Shown: positions 54,379 through 63,269 of the stretch, one piece after another
Layout of the letters: every line of letters begins with the position of its first letter
Numbering within the stretch: the first letter of the stretch is position 1
Source: Helicobacter sp. TUL
GTDB lineage: Bacteria > Campylobacterota > Campylobacteria > Campylobacterales > Helicobacteraceae
Direction of reading: 5' to 3'
DNA: 64,000 nt
NCBI RefSeq assembly: GCF_002287135.1
Contig: NZ_NESU01000008.1
Coordinates: 1-64,000 of the forward strand
Notes under the pieces: model-generated
Database searches by the model: none
What the model was told of the DNA's origin: nothing
What the model saw: the letters and a program-made list of their open reading frames with translations, nothing else
Translations under genes and position numbers: made by a program

Positions 54379-55452
54379 TTAGCGCGCAATTTCAATTTCA
54401 AAAACTTTTTCTCCATTGTCTTGTAAGTTTATTTTTCCGTTATGTGCTATGACAATTTGTTGGCTAAGTGCTAAACCTAAGCCATTACCCTTTAGCTTAG
54501 TGCTTTTAAAGGGTTCAAAAAGCACATTTTTATCCTCGATAGCCTTACCATTATCGCGAATATAAAAGACACTTTTTTGAGAATCTTGGCTAAACCATAT
54601 CTCCACAATTCCTTGCTCTTCATCGCTTTCTTCAATCGCATCAATCGCGTTAAAGACAAAATTTTGCAACACAATGCTAAATAAATCAAAGTCTATTAGC
54701 ACTTCAGATTGTGCATTAAGTCTAAAGATAAATTCAATATCTTTGGCATATGTGTAATACGCGATACATTCTTTTAATTCTTGTTCTATGGCGTGGAGTG
54801 TGTGGAGTTTTTTATTTACGCTTATGCCTTTTGAAAAAAGAAGGGTCGCGTTGATAAGTCGCTCAATACGCCAAATAGATTTTTTAATTTCAGTGGCGAT
54901 AGGTTGGATTGTTGAATCACCGCGTTTAAGCAGTGTAGAAGTAAGAATAGAGATAGATCCCACTGGATTGCGAATCTCATGGGCTAAATGTGCCGAGACT
55001 TGTCCCATAGATGCGAGGCGTTCTTGGCGTTTTTGGTTTGTGATATTAAATGCCGTGATGATGGTTTTATCACTTAAGAGGCTAATTTTAAACATATAGG
55101 CGTTGTTATTGTATTCTAACTCACTTTCATAGATCTCTCCTATCTTGATAGAAGAGAGACTAAGGCTTGTTTGAATCAGTGTAAGAATCTCTGGCATTGC
55201 GTAGGCTTGATTGTTTTGATAAAATAAATTACCATCTTTTTCAAGCACCCAAATAGCTTGAGGGAGGAGCTCTAAGACATTGTTATAGAGGTTTTTTAGG
55301 CTTTTAAATTCCTCTTCTAGTTGGTAAGTGCCTTTGATAAGCTCTAGGAGTGAATCTAGCACCTTTTGTTTATCATTGGTATCAAGACTTTCTATGAGGT
55401 TATGGCTTAACAAACTCTCTTTGAGTGATGTTTCTTGCAAATCTTTTGGCAT
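54379..55452 (-). CDS. flgS: Flagellar sigma-54 pathway sensor kinase FlgS
   Basis: 357 aa, cytoplasmic, with no membrane helix. An N-terminal coiled coil and a PAS-like region (residues about 70-130) precede the H-box HLAHEIRNPVGSISIL near 165, the N-box VLQNFVFNAIDAIEE, and a short ATPase domain ending in GNGLGLALSQQIV. It phosphorylates FlgR to activate RpoN-dependent flagellar genes. Context with flgJ-like and flgI matches H. pylori HP0244-HP0246. Overlaps the preceding gene by 1 bp. Confidence 0.9.
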   Translation of the reverse strand: MPKDLQETSLKESLLSHNLIESLDTNDKQKVLDSLLELIKGTYQLEEEFKSLKNLYNNVLELLPQAIWVLEKDGNLFYQNNQAYAMPEILTLIQTSLSLSSIKIGEIYESELEYNNNAYMFKISLLSDKTIITAFNITNQKRQERLASMGQVSAHLAHEIRNPVGSISILTSTLLKRGDSTIQPIATEIKKSIWRIERLINATLLFSKGISVNKKLHTLHAIEQELKECIAYYTYAKDIEFIFRLNAQSEVLIDFDLFSIVLQNFVFNAIDAIEESDEEQGIVEIWFSQDSQKSVFYIRDNGKAIEDKNVLFEPFKSTKLKGNGLGLALSQQIVIAHNGKINLQDNGEKVFEIEIAR

Positions 55453-55787
55453 TATTTTTGTAAATCTTTGAGGTAATTAGATAAAAGTTCACTATACCCA
55501 AAACTTCCGCTAAGATTTTGTGCGAGATTTTCAATATACATAGAGTGGTAAATGTCGCTTCCAGGTTGTTTTGGATAGAGTGGATTCTCGTTTTTGATAG
55601 CGTCTTTTAGCATAATTTGCAAAAACAAGGCTTCAAAATTATCTGTTTGCTCCCTAAGTTTTTTATCTTCTTCGTGTTGGAGTTTTTGGATTGAAGATGA
55701 CTTGGCTCGATGTTTTAGATTCTCTAAGAGTGCATCGCCTTTTAGATTCTCATAGGCATTAAGACCATTTTGTGTTGTTATATTCAT
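55452..55787 (-). CDS. FlgJ-like rod-binding protein (N-domain only)
   Basis: 111 aa. Contains the rod-binding block LREQTDNFEALFLQIMLKDA and PGSDIYHSMYIENLAQNLS of FlgJ. There is no C-terminal muramidase, as is usual in Epsilonproteobacteria. It caps the rod in the periplasm during assembly. Between flgI and flgS. Confidence 0.88.
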   Translation of the reverse strand: MNITTQNGLNAYENLKGDALLENLKHRAKSSSIQKLQHEEDKKLREQTDNFEALFLQIMLKDAIKNENPLYPKQPGSDIYHSMYIENLAQNLSGSFGYSELLSNYLKDLQK

Positions 55788-55806
55788 TGCTACTCCTTAA
55801 ATCTAG

Positions 55807-56841
55807 CTACATAACCACAATGTCTGCGGTAATTGCGCCACTTTTTTTCATTGTCTCAAGAATAGAGATGATATTTTTAGGACTCGCACCAATTTTTTGC
55901 AATGCACGCACCACATTAGCGATTGTAGGCTTTTTGCCATTGGTGGCAAGGACATTTTGTGCTTTGGAAATACTCACATCATCACCGATATTGAGTGCTT
56001 CTGGATCGCTTTGAATCTCATCAGAAATTTTGAGTGTCAAATCCCCATGCGTTACCACAATAGGTTCTATGGTAATCCCTAATCCTGCTACGATTGTGCC
56101 ACTTTTTTCATCAATAATCACTTTTTGTTTTTGTATATAATCAATCTCAACTTCCTCTACGAGTGCGAGAAATTCCACCATGCTCATAGGTTGTGGTTTT
56201 TGGAGTTTGATAGTGCGTGAATCTAGCGCAAGAGCAACATTGGCATTAAAGGTTTCATTGAGGGTTTGTTGGATTTTTACGGCATTTTGGAGATCGGATT
56301 TTTTGAGGCTAAGCGTGGCAGAATCTTGCGCAGAGATATTGTAGCTTACTTCACGCTCAATTGTTGCACCATTTATGAGTGTGCCAGAGAGCGCGTTATT
56401 GCTCTCACCAAGAGTGATAGCGCCTTGGGCAAGGGCATAAATATTACCATCAACTGCACTTAGAGGTGTGAGCACCAAAGTTCCACCATTGATAGACTTT
56501 GCATCACCAATAGATGAAACTTGTATATCAATTTTATCTCCCGCTCTTGCAAAAGCCGGCATATTTGCTGTTACCATTACTGCTGCGACATTTTTTGATT
56601 TAATGTCATTTGCCGAAACCTTGACATTCATACTCTCTAGCATATTTGCCATACTTTGCATGGTAAATTTTGAGCCGTTTTTATCCCCTGTGCCATTTAG
56701 TCCTATCACAAGCCCATAGCCCACAAGTGAGTTTTCTCGAATACCCACGATTTGAGCGAGATCAGAAACTTTTTGTGCCCATACAAAACTTAGACAACTT
56801 ATGCTAAAGCCAAATATACATATCGCAAGATATTTTTTCAT
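55807..56841 (-). CDS. flgI: Flagellar P-ring protein FlgI
   Basis: 344 aa with signal peptide (cleaved near VWAQK, residue 23). FlgI motifs: VSDLAQIVGIRENSLVGYGLVIGLNGTGD and, near the C terminus, LQKIGASPKNIISILETMKKSGAI. Forms the periplasmic P-ring bushing around the rod. First gene of flgI-flgJ-flgS. Confidence 0.96.
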   Translation of the reverse strand: MKKYLAICIFGFSISCLSFVWAQKVSDLAQIVGIRENSLVGYGLVIGLNGTGDKNGSKFTMQSMANMLESMNVKVSANDIKSKNVAAVMVTANMPAFARAGDKIDIQVSSIGDAKSINGGTLVLTPLSAVDGNIYALAQGAITLGESNNALSGTLINGATIEREVSYNISAQDSATLSLKKSDLQNAVKIQQTLNETFNANVALALDSRTIKLQKPQPMSMVEFLALVEEVEIDYIQKQKVIIDEKSGTIVAGLGITIEPIVVTHGDLTLKISDEIQSDPEALNIGDDVSISKAQNVLATNGKKPTIANVVRALQKIGASPKNIISILETMKKSGAITADIVVM

Positions 56842-56939
56842 ACTATCTCCTTAAGATGTTCCCCTGTCCTTTGGGTATGTGCGCATTGTGAGGGAAAAAG
56901 CAAAAAAGATTCCAAAAGTTTGTAAGCTTATGTTTTGTG

Positions 56940-57188
56940 CTATTGGAGAGTTTTTAGAATCTCGCAAGATTGGTGATTGTTATGCAAAAAGCATTCATCG
57001 GTGAGTTTTTCAAATTGCGCTTTGGCTTGTTGTTGTGCTTTTTCTTGGGCTTTTTGTGCGCGGTATTGTTTCATTTCAAAGTGATTAAACACATACAAAA
57101 TGACACAAATTAGCACGATGAGTAAAACATTGATCCCATTTAATGGCATTTTGCCACAAAATCCACATCGCCTTTTTTTTGTATTCAT
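56940..57188 (-). CDS. Small single-pass membrane protein, unknown
   Basis: 82 aa. Basic N terminus with CGFCGK, one membrane helix (residues about 18-38), an Ala/Gln/Lys coiled coil (QKAQEKAQQQAKAQFEKL), then a short tail with two cysteines. I recognise no family. It lies between flgI and the divergent lysC. Confidence 0.6.
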   Translation of the reverse strand: MNTKKRRCGFCGKMPLNGINVLLIVLICVILYVFNHFEMKQYRAQKAQEKAQQQAKAQFEKLTDECFLHNNHQSCEILKTLQ

Positions 57189-57359
57189 TTTTTTGCCTTT
57201 TGTTTTGTTGTATATTTGGCATTGTAACGCGTTTGTATTTTTGGTGCAAGGGAATACTTACTAAAACTTTAAGCATTTTCATTTTATGATTGCATTTTCT
57301 TTTTTTGACTGCTAGTGGTAAAAATACTATTGAATCTAAATTCTGTGTAAGGATAGACA

Positions 57360-58568
57360 ATGTTAATTGTGCAAAAATATGGTGGCACAAGTATGGGTGG
57401 GTGTGAAAGGATAGAGAATGTCGCGCAACGCGTGATTCAAACCCTAGATCATCATAAATGTGGTTTGGTCGTAGTTGTGTCTGCTATGAGTGGGCAGACA
57501 GATACGCTTTTAGAATATGCACATTTTTTTTCCTCTCTGCCAAATACGCGCGAAGTGGATATGCTTCTTAGTTCTGGAGAGCGAGTAAGTAGTGCGCTTT
57601 TAGCGATAGCTTTAGAATCTAAAGGGATAAAAGCGATTTCTTTGAGTGGGCGTGGTGCAGGGATTGTTACAGAAAATACGCACACAAAAGCGCGCATTAA
57701 ATATATTGATACCAATCACATACAAAAACTTTTGCAAGAAGGCTATGTCGTGGTCGTTGCAGGGTTTCAAGGCATAAGTGAAGAAGGTGAGGTTACAACG
57801 CTTGGGCGTGGTGGTAGCGATCTCTCTGCGGTTGCATTAGCGGGTGCTTTACATGCGGATTTGTGCGAGATTTATACCGATGTTGATGGAATCTACACTA
57901 CCGATCCGCGCATAGAATCTAAAGCCAAAAAGATTGATAAGATTAGCTATGATGAAATGTTAGAGTTAGCGTCTATGGGTGCAAAAGTGCTGCTTAATCG
58001 CTCTGTGGAGTTAGCAAAAAAACTGAAAGTAAAGCTTGTGTCGCGTAGTTCGTTTTCGGCTAGTGAAGGGACATTGATAACAGATGAGGAGGATATTATG
58101 GAAAAACCCATCGTAAGTGGTGTGGCATTGGATAAGAATCAAGCTAGAGTAAGCATAGCTGATGTGCTTGATAGACCTGGTATTGCAGCAGAGATTTTTA
58201 GCACATTGGCAGAGGCAAATATCAATGTGGATATGATTGTGCAAACCATTGGTAGAGATGGTAAAACAGACATTGATTTTACAATCCCACAAACAGAGGT
58301 AGAACTTGCCAAAAAAGTGCTTGAGTGCTTCAAAAATGATGTGCAAAGCATTGAGTATGATTGCGATATTGCAAAGGTTTCTATCGTAGGTGTGGGTATG
58401 AAATCTCACAGCGGTGTGGCAAGTATCGCTTTTAAGGCTATGGCAAAAGAAAATATCAATATTATGATGATTGCCACAAGTGAGATAAAAATCTCTATGA
58501 TTGTAAATATCAAATATGCCGAATTGGCTGTCCGCACACTCCATGATGTGTATGCGCTTGATAAATAG
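57360..58568 (+). CDS. lysC: Aspartate kinase
   Basis: 402 aa, monofunctional. Kinase motif KYGGTSMGG at the N terminus, FQGISEEGEVTTLGRGGSDLSAVALA around 150, and two C-terminal ACT domains (from about 265 and 340), which give amino-acid feedback control. First step of the lysine/diaminopimelate, threonine and methionine pathways. Heads a cluster with hobA, holB and folP, as in H. pylori HP1229-HP1232. Confidence 0.96.
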   Translation: MLIVQKYGGTSMGGCERIENVAQRVIQTLDHHKCGLVVVVSAMSGQTDTLLEYAHFFSSLPNTREVDMLLSSGERVSSALLAIALESKGIKAISLSGRGAGIVTENTHTKARIKYIDTNHIQKLLQEGYVVVVAGFQGISEEGEVTTLGRGGSDLSAVALAGALHADLCEIYTDVDGIYTTDPRIESKAKKIDKISYDEMLELASMGAKVLLNRSVELAKKLKVKLVSRSSFSASEGTLITDEEDIMEKPIVSGVALDKNQARVSIADVLDRPGIAAEIFSTLAEANINVDMIVQTIGRDGKTDIDFTIPQTEVELAKKVLECFKNDVQSIEYDCDIAKVSIVGVGMKSHSGVASIAFKAMAKENINIMMIATSEIKISMIVNIKYAELAVRTLHDVYALDK

Positions 58569-58580
58569 GATTAGGTGGTA

Positions 58581-59165
58581 ATGGAGCGTTTAGATGTATG
58601 GCTGAAAGAAGCCATTATACAAGAAGATAATAAAGGCATTATGAGTGGTTGGCTACACGAGCAGAGATTAGGGCTCGTCCCACTTTTTCGTCGTGTATTT
58701 TTGCATATTTTACATGGTGGAAGTTTGGTGGTGCTTACCGATACGCAACGCCAATGGTTTAGCAAATACATCACACAAAATATCAATCTTCCTAGCAAAA
58801 CACGCCCATTTTTTCCTATTTTTGAGGTTGAATCTCTAGGCTTTATGATTGATATGAATCTTAATTATAATAACACACCTGATAGGCATTTTGGTGCGAT
58901 TAATAAAATGCTTGAGCATTCTTTTGCCAAGAATTATATGCTTTGGTATATTGGTAAAAAGACTATTCGTGGGGATTTTGCGCTTTTCCCTGCGGTGCAT
59001 GAACCATTTATGTGGCTTATTGATGGGCAAGATATGCCTACTAAAACCATTAGACTAAGCTCACTTGATGATTTGCTTGATTATAAGCTTTTGCAGCTTT
59101 ATCGCTTGTTTGAAAGGGCGTTGTGTGGCGTTGTCTTTGGGCAGATTTCCCTAGAGCTTTCGTAG
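58581..59165 (+). CDS. hobA: DnaA-binding initiation factor HobA
   Basis: 194 aa from the ATG at 58581; a GTG two codons earlier overlaps the ribosome site. Matches the Helicobacter HobA type: RRVFLHILHGGSLVVLTD, then FPIFEVESLGFMIDMN and HEPFMWLIDGQ. HobA is an SIS-fold tetramer that arranges DnaA on the origin and is the functional counterpart of DiaA. Second in the lysC-hobA-holB-folP order. Confidence 0.92.
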   Translation: MERLDVWLKEAIIQEDNKGIMSGWLHEQRLGLVPLFRRVFLHILHGGSLVVLTDTQRQWFSKYITQNINLPSKTRPFFPIFEVESLGFMIDMNLNYNNTPDRHFGAINKMLEHSFAKNYMLWYIGKKTIRGDFALFPAVHEPFMWLIDGQDMPTKTIRLSSLDDLLDYKLLQLYRLFERALCGVVFGQISLELS

Positions 59166-59174
59166 GGTTTGGGT

Positions 59175-59819
59175 ATGGGACTTTTTGTTGGAGAGTTGCA
59201 TATTAGCGCACAGCCTCAAGAGATTGCGCATAATATCACCGCGACACTACAAAAAGGAGATTATGTCATTTTTCACCCCACAGATAGCAAGGGCAAGGAA
59301 CTTGAATTTCGCATAGATGATGCACGAGAGGTGATTGCGCAAAGCTATCTTGCAAGTGATAGGGAGCGATTTCTTATCCTTATAGCACCTTCTTATAGTA
59401 TCGAGGCGCAAAATGCGCTACTTAAGATTCTTGAGGAGCCACCACAAAACGTGCATTTTGTGCTTATTGCGCCAAGCAAAAATGCGTTATTGCCCACAAT
59501 TCTTTCGCGTTTGCATATCTATATGCACAAGAGTAAAAAAACACTTCCTCTTTTTGAGCTTGATATGAAAAAGTTCACGCTTTCTGCTATTTATGAGTTT
59601 TTGCGAGATTGCGATAGGCAAAATCGCAGTATCCAAGAGATAAAAGATCACATTCAAGCCTTGTTGTTTGCGGTGCATACAAGCGGAATTTGTTTAAATC
59701 GCACCGAGCTAGAGGCTTTTGATGAGGCTATTGCATTAGCAGATTCATATACCAAAGAGAGCTATATTTTTTTACCCCTGCTTTTAAAGATTCACAAAAA
59801 ACAACGAGGAGTGCGATAA
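59175..59819 (+). CDS. holB: DNA polymerase III delta-prime subunit (short form)
   Basis: 214 aa from the ATG at 59175. The clamp-loader block SIEAQNALLKILEEPPQN near residue 85 and ILSRLH (SRC-like motif) are visible. The usual P-loop is absent, as expected for delta-prime, and the C-terminal domain is shortened compared with E. coli. Stop overlaps folP as TAATG. Confidence 0.88.
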   Translation: MGLFVGELHISAQPQEIAHNITATLQKGDYVIFHPTDSKGKELEFRIDDAREVIAQSYLASDRERFLILIAPSYSIEAQNALLKILEEPPQNVHFVLIAPSKNALLPTILSRLHIYMHKSKKTLPLFELDMKKFTLSAIYEFLRDCDRQNRSIQEIKDHIQALLFAVHTSGICLNRTELEAFDEAIALADSYTKESYIFLPLLLKIHKKQRGVR

Positions 59820-60976
59820 TGCAAGTTACACGCATAGCTACTTCAAGAGCATTAGATGTGCTAAAACGCGTGGGTGCTGATGAGGTGGGGCATAAGATTA
59901 TGGCACAAAAGGCGCAGATGTATTATTTTGCATTGCACGATTTAAGCTATGTGGCAAGTGCGATTGTAAAACAAGAAGCGCTAAGCGTGGGGGCAGAGTA
60001 TGCCACACCTCGTGAGCAGATTCTCTACAAAGGAGAAAAAGTTGGCTTACTCATTGCCAATGCATCTCAATTAAGGCGGCTTGTTACTAAGCTTTCTGCA
60101 CAAGATTTTGGACTAAAGAATCTTGCTACATACCTCAAATCACACATCAAACCACCCCCAGATACACAAGCTAAGATTATGGCGATTATCAATGTTACGC
60201 CAGATAGTTTTTATGCTTCTAGTCGCAAAAGCTCTAAAGAGGCGATTGAGCGTATTTATGAGCTTTTGGAAGAAGGCGTGGCATATATCGATATAGGTGC
60301 GGCAAGTTCGCGTCCAGGTAGTCAAAATATAGAATCTTGTGATGAAATAGCGCGCTTGGGTGAAGTGTGTGCAGAAATAGATTCTAAGCAATTGTATAAA
60401 AAGGTGCAATTTAGCATTGATACCTACAACCCAAAAACCGCAGAGTTTGCGCTTAAAAGTGGTTTTAGTATCATTAATGATGTGAGTGGGTTTAGTGATC
60501 CTGATATGGCACGGGTTAATGCTGCCTTTGGTGCAACTGCGATTATTATGCATTCAAGGGGCACACCAGAGACTATGCAAACGCTTACGCAATATGATGA
60601 TTTTTTGGGGGAGATTGATACATTTTTTGAGCGCAAAATTGATGAAGTTATACACAGCGGAGGCAAGGAAATTATCCTAGATGTGGGTTTTGGCTTTGCC
60701 AAAAATGACGCACAAAACCTCGCGCTTGTAAATCATCTCCTGCATTTTAAGCGGTTTGGATATCCTCTTTTACTTGGTGCTAGTCGAAAAAATACTTTAG
60801 GGCAAATTACAGGCAAAGCAGTGTCTGAACGCCTTGCATCAACACTTGCACTACATCTTATTGGTGTGCAAAATGGCGCAAATATTTTGCGTGTGCATGA
60901 TAGCAAAGAGCATAGCGATATGCTTAAAGTCTATTATGCCTTGCAAGAAAGCACTTTGCAACAAGGAATCTTGTAA
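59819..60976 (+). CDS. folP: Dihydropteroate synthase
   Basis: 385 aa. An N-terminal extension of about 115 residues not found in most DHPS is followed by the barrel: IMAIINVTPDSFY, YIDIGAASSRPGSQ, SIDTYNPKTAEFA, IINDVSGF, IIMHSRGTPETM, LDVGFGFAKN and LLGASRKN. The long form is usual in Helicobacter. Joins pABA to dihydropterin in folate synthesis, the sulfonamide target. Overlaps the next gene by 1 bp. Confidence 0.95.
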   Translation: MQVTRIATSRALDVLKRVGADEVGHKIMAQKAQMYYFALHDLSYVASAIVKQEALSVGAEYATPREQILYKGEKVGLLIANASQLRRLVTKLSAQDFGLKNLATYLKSHIKPPPDTQAKIMAIINVTPDSFYASSRKSSKEAIERIYELLEEGVAYIDIGAASSRPGSQNIESCDEIARLGEVCAEIDSKQLYKKVQFSIDTYNPKTAEFALKSGFSIINDVSGFSDPDMARVNAAFGATAIIMHSRGTPETMQTLTQYDDFLGEIDTFFERKIDEVIHSGGKEIILDVGFGFAKNDAQNLALVNHLLHFKRFGYPLLLGASRKNTLGQITGKAVSERLASTLALHLIGVQNGANILRVHDSKEHSDMLKVYYALQESTLQQGIL

Positions 60977-61965
60977 TGGCACTTAGTCGTGATAGAATGA
61001 TAGAATTTCTCAAGCGGCATGATTATGATCCAAATACATTGCAATCTATGGAAACAAAAGAGATTCAAGAGGCATATCAAGAAGTTACAAAAAAACTTTT
61101 AGGGTCGTATTTTCATCTCACAAATGACAATAAAAGCATTAAAACTAATTCTATTTTACTTGATATGGGTGAACTTACGGAGTTTAAACAAAAACTCAAA
61201 GATTGTGCAAATGATGTCATAACGCTCATAGAGTGTCTGCAAGAGGGATATATGAAGTTTGATTATAGTGAAGTCAATGATTTGTTGGCTATAGCGCTCA
61301 AAGATATGCCTATGCACAAGATGCAAAAAATTTCTCACATTGCCTATAGAAGTTTTCAAGAAATTTTGCTTTCCCAAATCGCTACAGCGCTAAAAGGTTT
61401 GCCAAAGGAAGAATTTAAGGTGCTTGAGGAATTTTATGAAAAGCGTCGCAATGATACGCAATTTTTGCACCAAACTATTGATAAACTTAAAGATCCAGCC
61501 ACGCGTCAGCAGATTCTCACAATGGCACGCGTAAAGCTTATGGTGGTTAAGGATTTTATGCCTTCAAATTTGTATGATGTGTATCGAGATTATTACAACA
61601 ATGTGCCTCAAAAACTCGAACTTGTCGCCAAAGTAAGGGCACTCACAGGTTTGTATTCTAAAGAATATTTAAAAGAAATGCCATTTGAGGAGCTTGAAAC
61701 ATTGTATCAGGATATCTTGAAACACAATGAACAAGAGGAACAAGATAGAAAAATGTTTCTTAAATATTCCCAAGCGATTCAAGAGAGTGTGGATAATAAC
61801 GATGATGAGGGCTTTAATGAAATATGTTACAAGGCAGTTACACATCTCACACAAAAACAACTCTCTATGCTTGTAGAATATATGAATGGACAAAATCCAT
61901 TTTTTCTTAGCAAGTTTGAATCTGTCGTGCATGAATACAAGAAAAAGCTTCATATTAAGCGTTAA
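60976..61965 (+). CDS. Conserved helical protein of unknown function downstream of folP
   Basis: 329 aa, soluble and mostly helical, rich in Lys, Glu and Leu. No catalytic motif recognised. Contains LTNDNKSIKTNSILLDMGEL near residue 50 and repeated helix-like blocks such as YLKEMPFEELETLYQDIL and LTQKQLSMLVEYMNG. Start overlaps the folP stop (TAATG) and xseA follows after 8 bp, so it belongs to the same transcript. The position matches an uncharacterised gene in the H. pylori folP cluster. Confidence 0.75.
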   Translation: MALSRDRMIEFLKRHDYDPNTLQSMETKEIQEAYQEVTKKLLGSYFHLTNDNKSIKTNSILLDMGELTEFKQKLKDCANDVITLIECLQEGYMKFDYSEVNDLLAIALKDMPMHKMQKISHIAYRSFQEILLSQIATALKGLPKEEFKVLEEFYEKRRNDTQFLHQTIDKLKDPATRQQILTMARVKLMVVKDFMPSNLYDVYRDYYNNVPQKLELVAKVRALTGLYSKEYLKEMPFEELETLYQDILKHNEQEEQDRKMFLKYSQAIQESVDNNDDEGFNEICYKAVTHLTQKQLSMLVEYMNGQNPFFLSKFESVVHEYKKKLHIKR

Positions 61966-61973
61966 GGATAGGC

Positions 61974-63206
61974 ATGATTCTTGGTGTCAGTGAGTTAAAT
62001 GCACAGATAAAGGCTCTTATGGATAGCACATTTTTACAAGTCCAAGTGCAAGGGGAGATTAGCAATCTTACAATCCATACAAGCGGACATATGTATTTTA
62101 GTCTCAAAGATGCAAACTCACAAGTGCGTTGTGTTATGTTTCGTGGTAATGTCAATGCGCTTAAATTTGAGCCAAAAGATGGCATAAGCGTTGTTGTGAG
62201 TGGTGGCATAAGCGTATATACACCGCGTGGAGAATATCAGATTCAGTGCAAGAGTATGATTCCAGAGGGTATAGGTGAGCTTACGTTGCGCTTTTTGCAG
62301 CTCAAAGAAACATTGCAACAAAAGGGCTATTTTGAATCTAAAAAGCCTATACCACCATACCCTAAACGCATAGCGATTTTGACTTCTCTTAGCGGTGCAG
62401 CACTCCAAGATATGCTAAAAGTTGCCAAAAAGCGATGGAGGCTTACAAAAATTGTCGCGATAAATACGCTTGTGCAGGGCAATGAAGCAAAAGATTCTAT
62501 CGCGCGCAATATCGCATATGCCGATAGTTTTTTTGGTACACCACAAGCTTTTGATGTGATTGTTATTGGTCGTGGTGGCGGTAGTATCGAAGATTTGTGG
62601 GCATTTAATGAGGAAGTGGTGGCTGATGCGATTTTTCATGCACGCACTCCGATAGTCAGTGCTGTGGGACACGAGGTAGATACAATGATTTCGGACTTTG
62701 TAGCAGATTTGCGAGCGCCTACTCCAAGTGCAGCAATGGAGATGATTTTACCAGATTCACAAGAGTGGCTTATGCGTCTTGATGAAATGGGTAGATTGCA
62801 TGAAAATATGTTTTTATCCCTGTATGCCTCAAAGTATGAGATTTTAAAGCATATCTTAGCGCTTTTGCAAGCAAAAAATAGAGAATCTACCATACGCACA
62901 CAATGTGAGCAAGTTGCTTTTTTGCGACAAAATCTTGTGAATGTGGCACGAACTTTTTTGCAAGATAAAGAAGCGGAAATATCGCCATTTTATCAGGCAT
63001 TGCGCTTTGAGCGATTACTAGATTCTAAGCAAAAAGTTATAGAATCCTTGCGCTATACGCTTTTGGCACTAAATCCGCAGCAAACCAAAAAAGATCTAGC
63101 GCAGGTGCTACAAAATGGCAAAGTGGTTGCCTTAGAGCATTTGCAAAGTGGCGAAATAGTCGAGCTTGTGGATACTACGGCGATAAAACAAGCAAAGATT
63201 CTCTAA
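61974..63206 (+). CDS. xseA: Exodeoxyribonuclease VII large subunit
   Basis: 410 aa. N-terminal OB fold (VQVQGEISNLTIHTSGHMYF) and catalytic region IVIGRGGGSIEDLWAFNEEVV, then VSAVGHEVDTMISDFVADLR and APTPSAAAE-like sequence near residue 245. The C-terminal coiled coil is somewhat shorter than in E. coli. With XseB it trims single-stranded DNA. Its stop lies in a weak 6-bp hairpin before the galE promoter. Confidence 0.95.
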   Translation: MILGVSELNAQIKALMDSTFLQVQVQGEISNLTIHTSGHMYFSLKDANSQVRCVMFRGNVNALKFEPKDGISVVVSGGISVYTPRGEYQIQCKSMIPEGIGELTLRFLQLKETLQQKGYFESKKPIPPYPKRIAILTSLSGAALQDMLKVAKKRWRLTKIVAINTLVQGNEAKDSIARNIAYADSFFGTPQAFDVIVIGRGGGSIEDLWAFNEEVVADAIFHARTPIVSAVGHEVDTMISDFVADLRAPTPSAAMEMILPDSQEWLMRLDEMGRLHENMFLSLYASKYEILKHILALLQAKNRESTIRTQCEQVAFLRQNLVNVARTFLQDKEAEISPFYQALRFERLLDSKQKVIESLRYTLLALNPQQTKKDLAQVLQNGKVVALEHLQSGEIVELVDTTAIKQAKIL

Positions 63207-63235
63207 GAGAATGGGGCTTTTAAGAGAGGATATAG

Positions 63236-63241
63236 TATAAT
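63236..63241 (+). promoter_or_regulatory. -10 box of galE
   Basis: TATAAT in a TATAGTATAAT context, about 29 bp before the galE ATG. Start of transcription near 63248; AAGGA at 63260-63264 is the ribosome site. No clear -35. Confidence 0.55.
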
Positions 63242-63269
63242 CACCAAAGTTTTAAATGCAAGGAATGTA

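Noticed and set aside
58011-58544. 177-codon antisense frame opposite lysC
   Set aside because: Cys/His-rich composition typical of antisense reading; the sense ACT domains are conserved.
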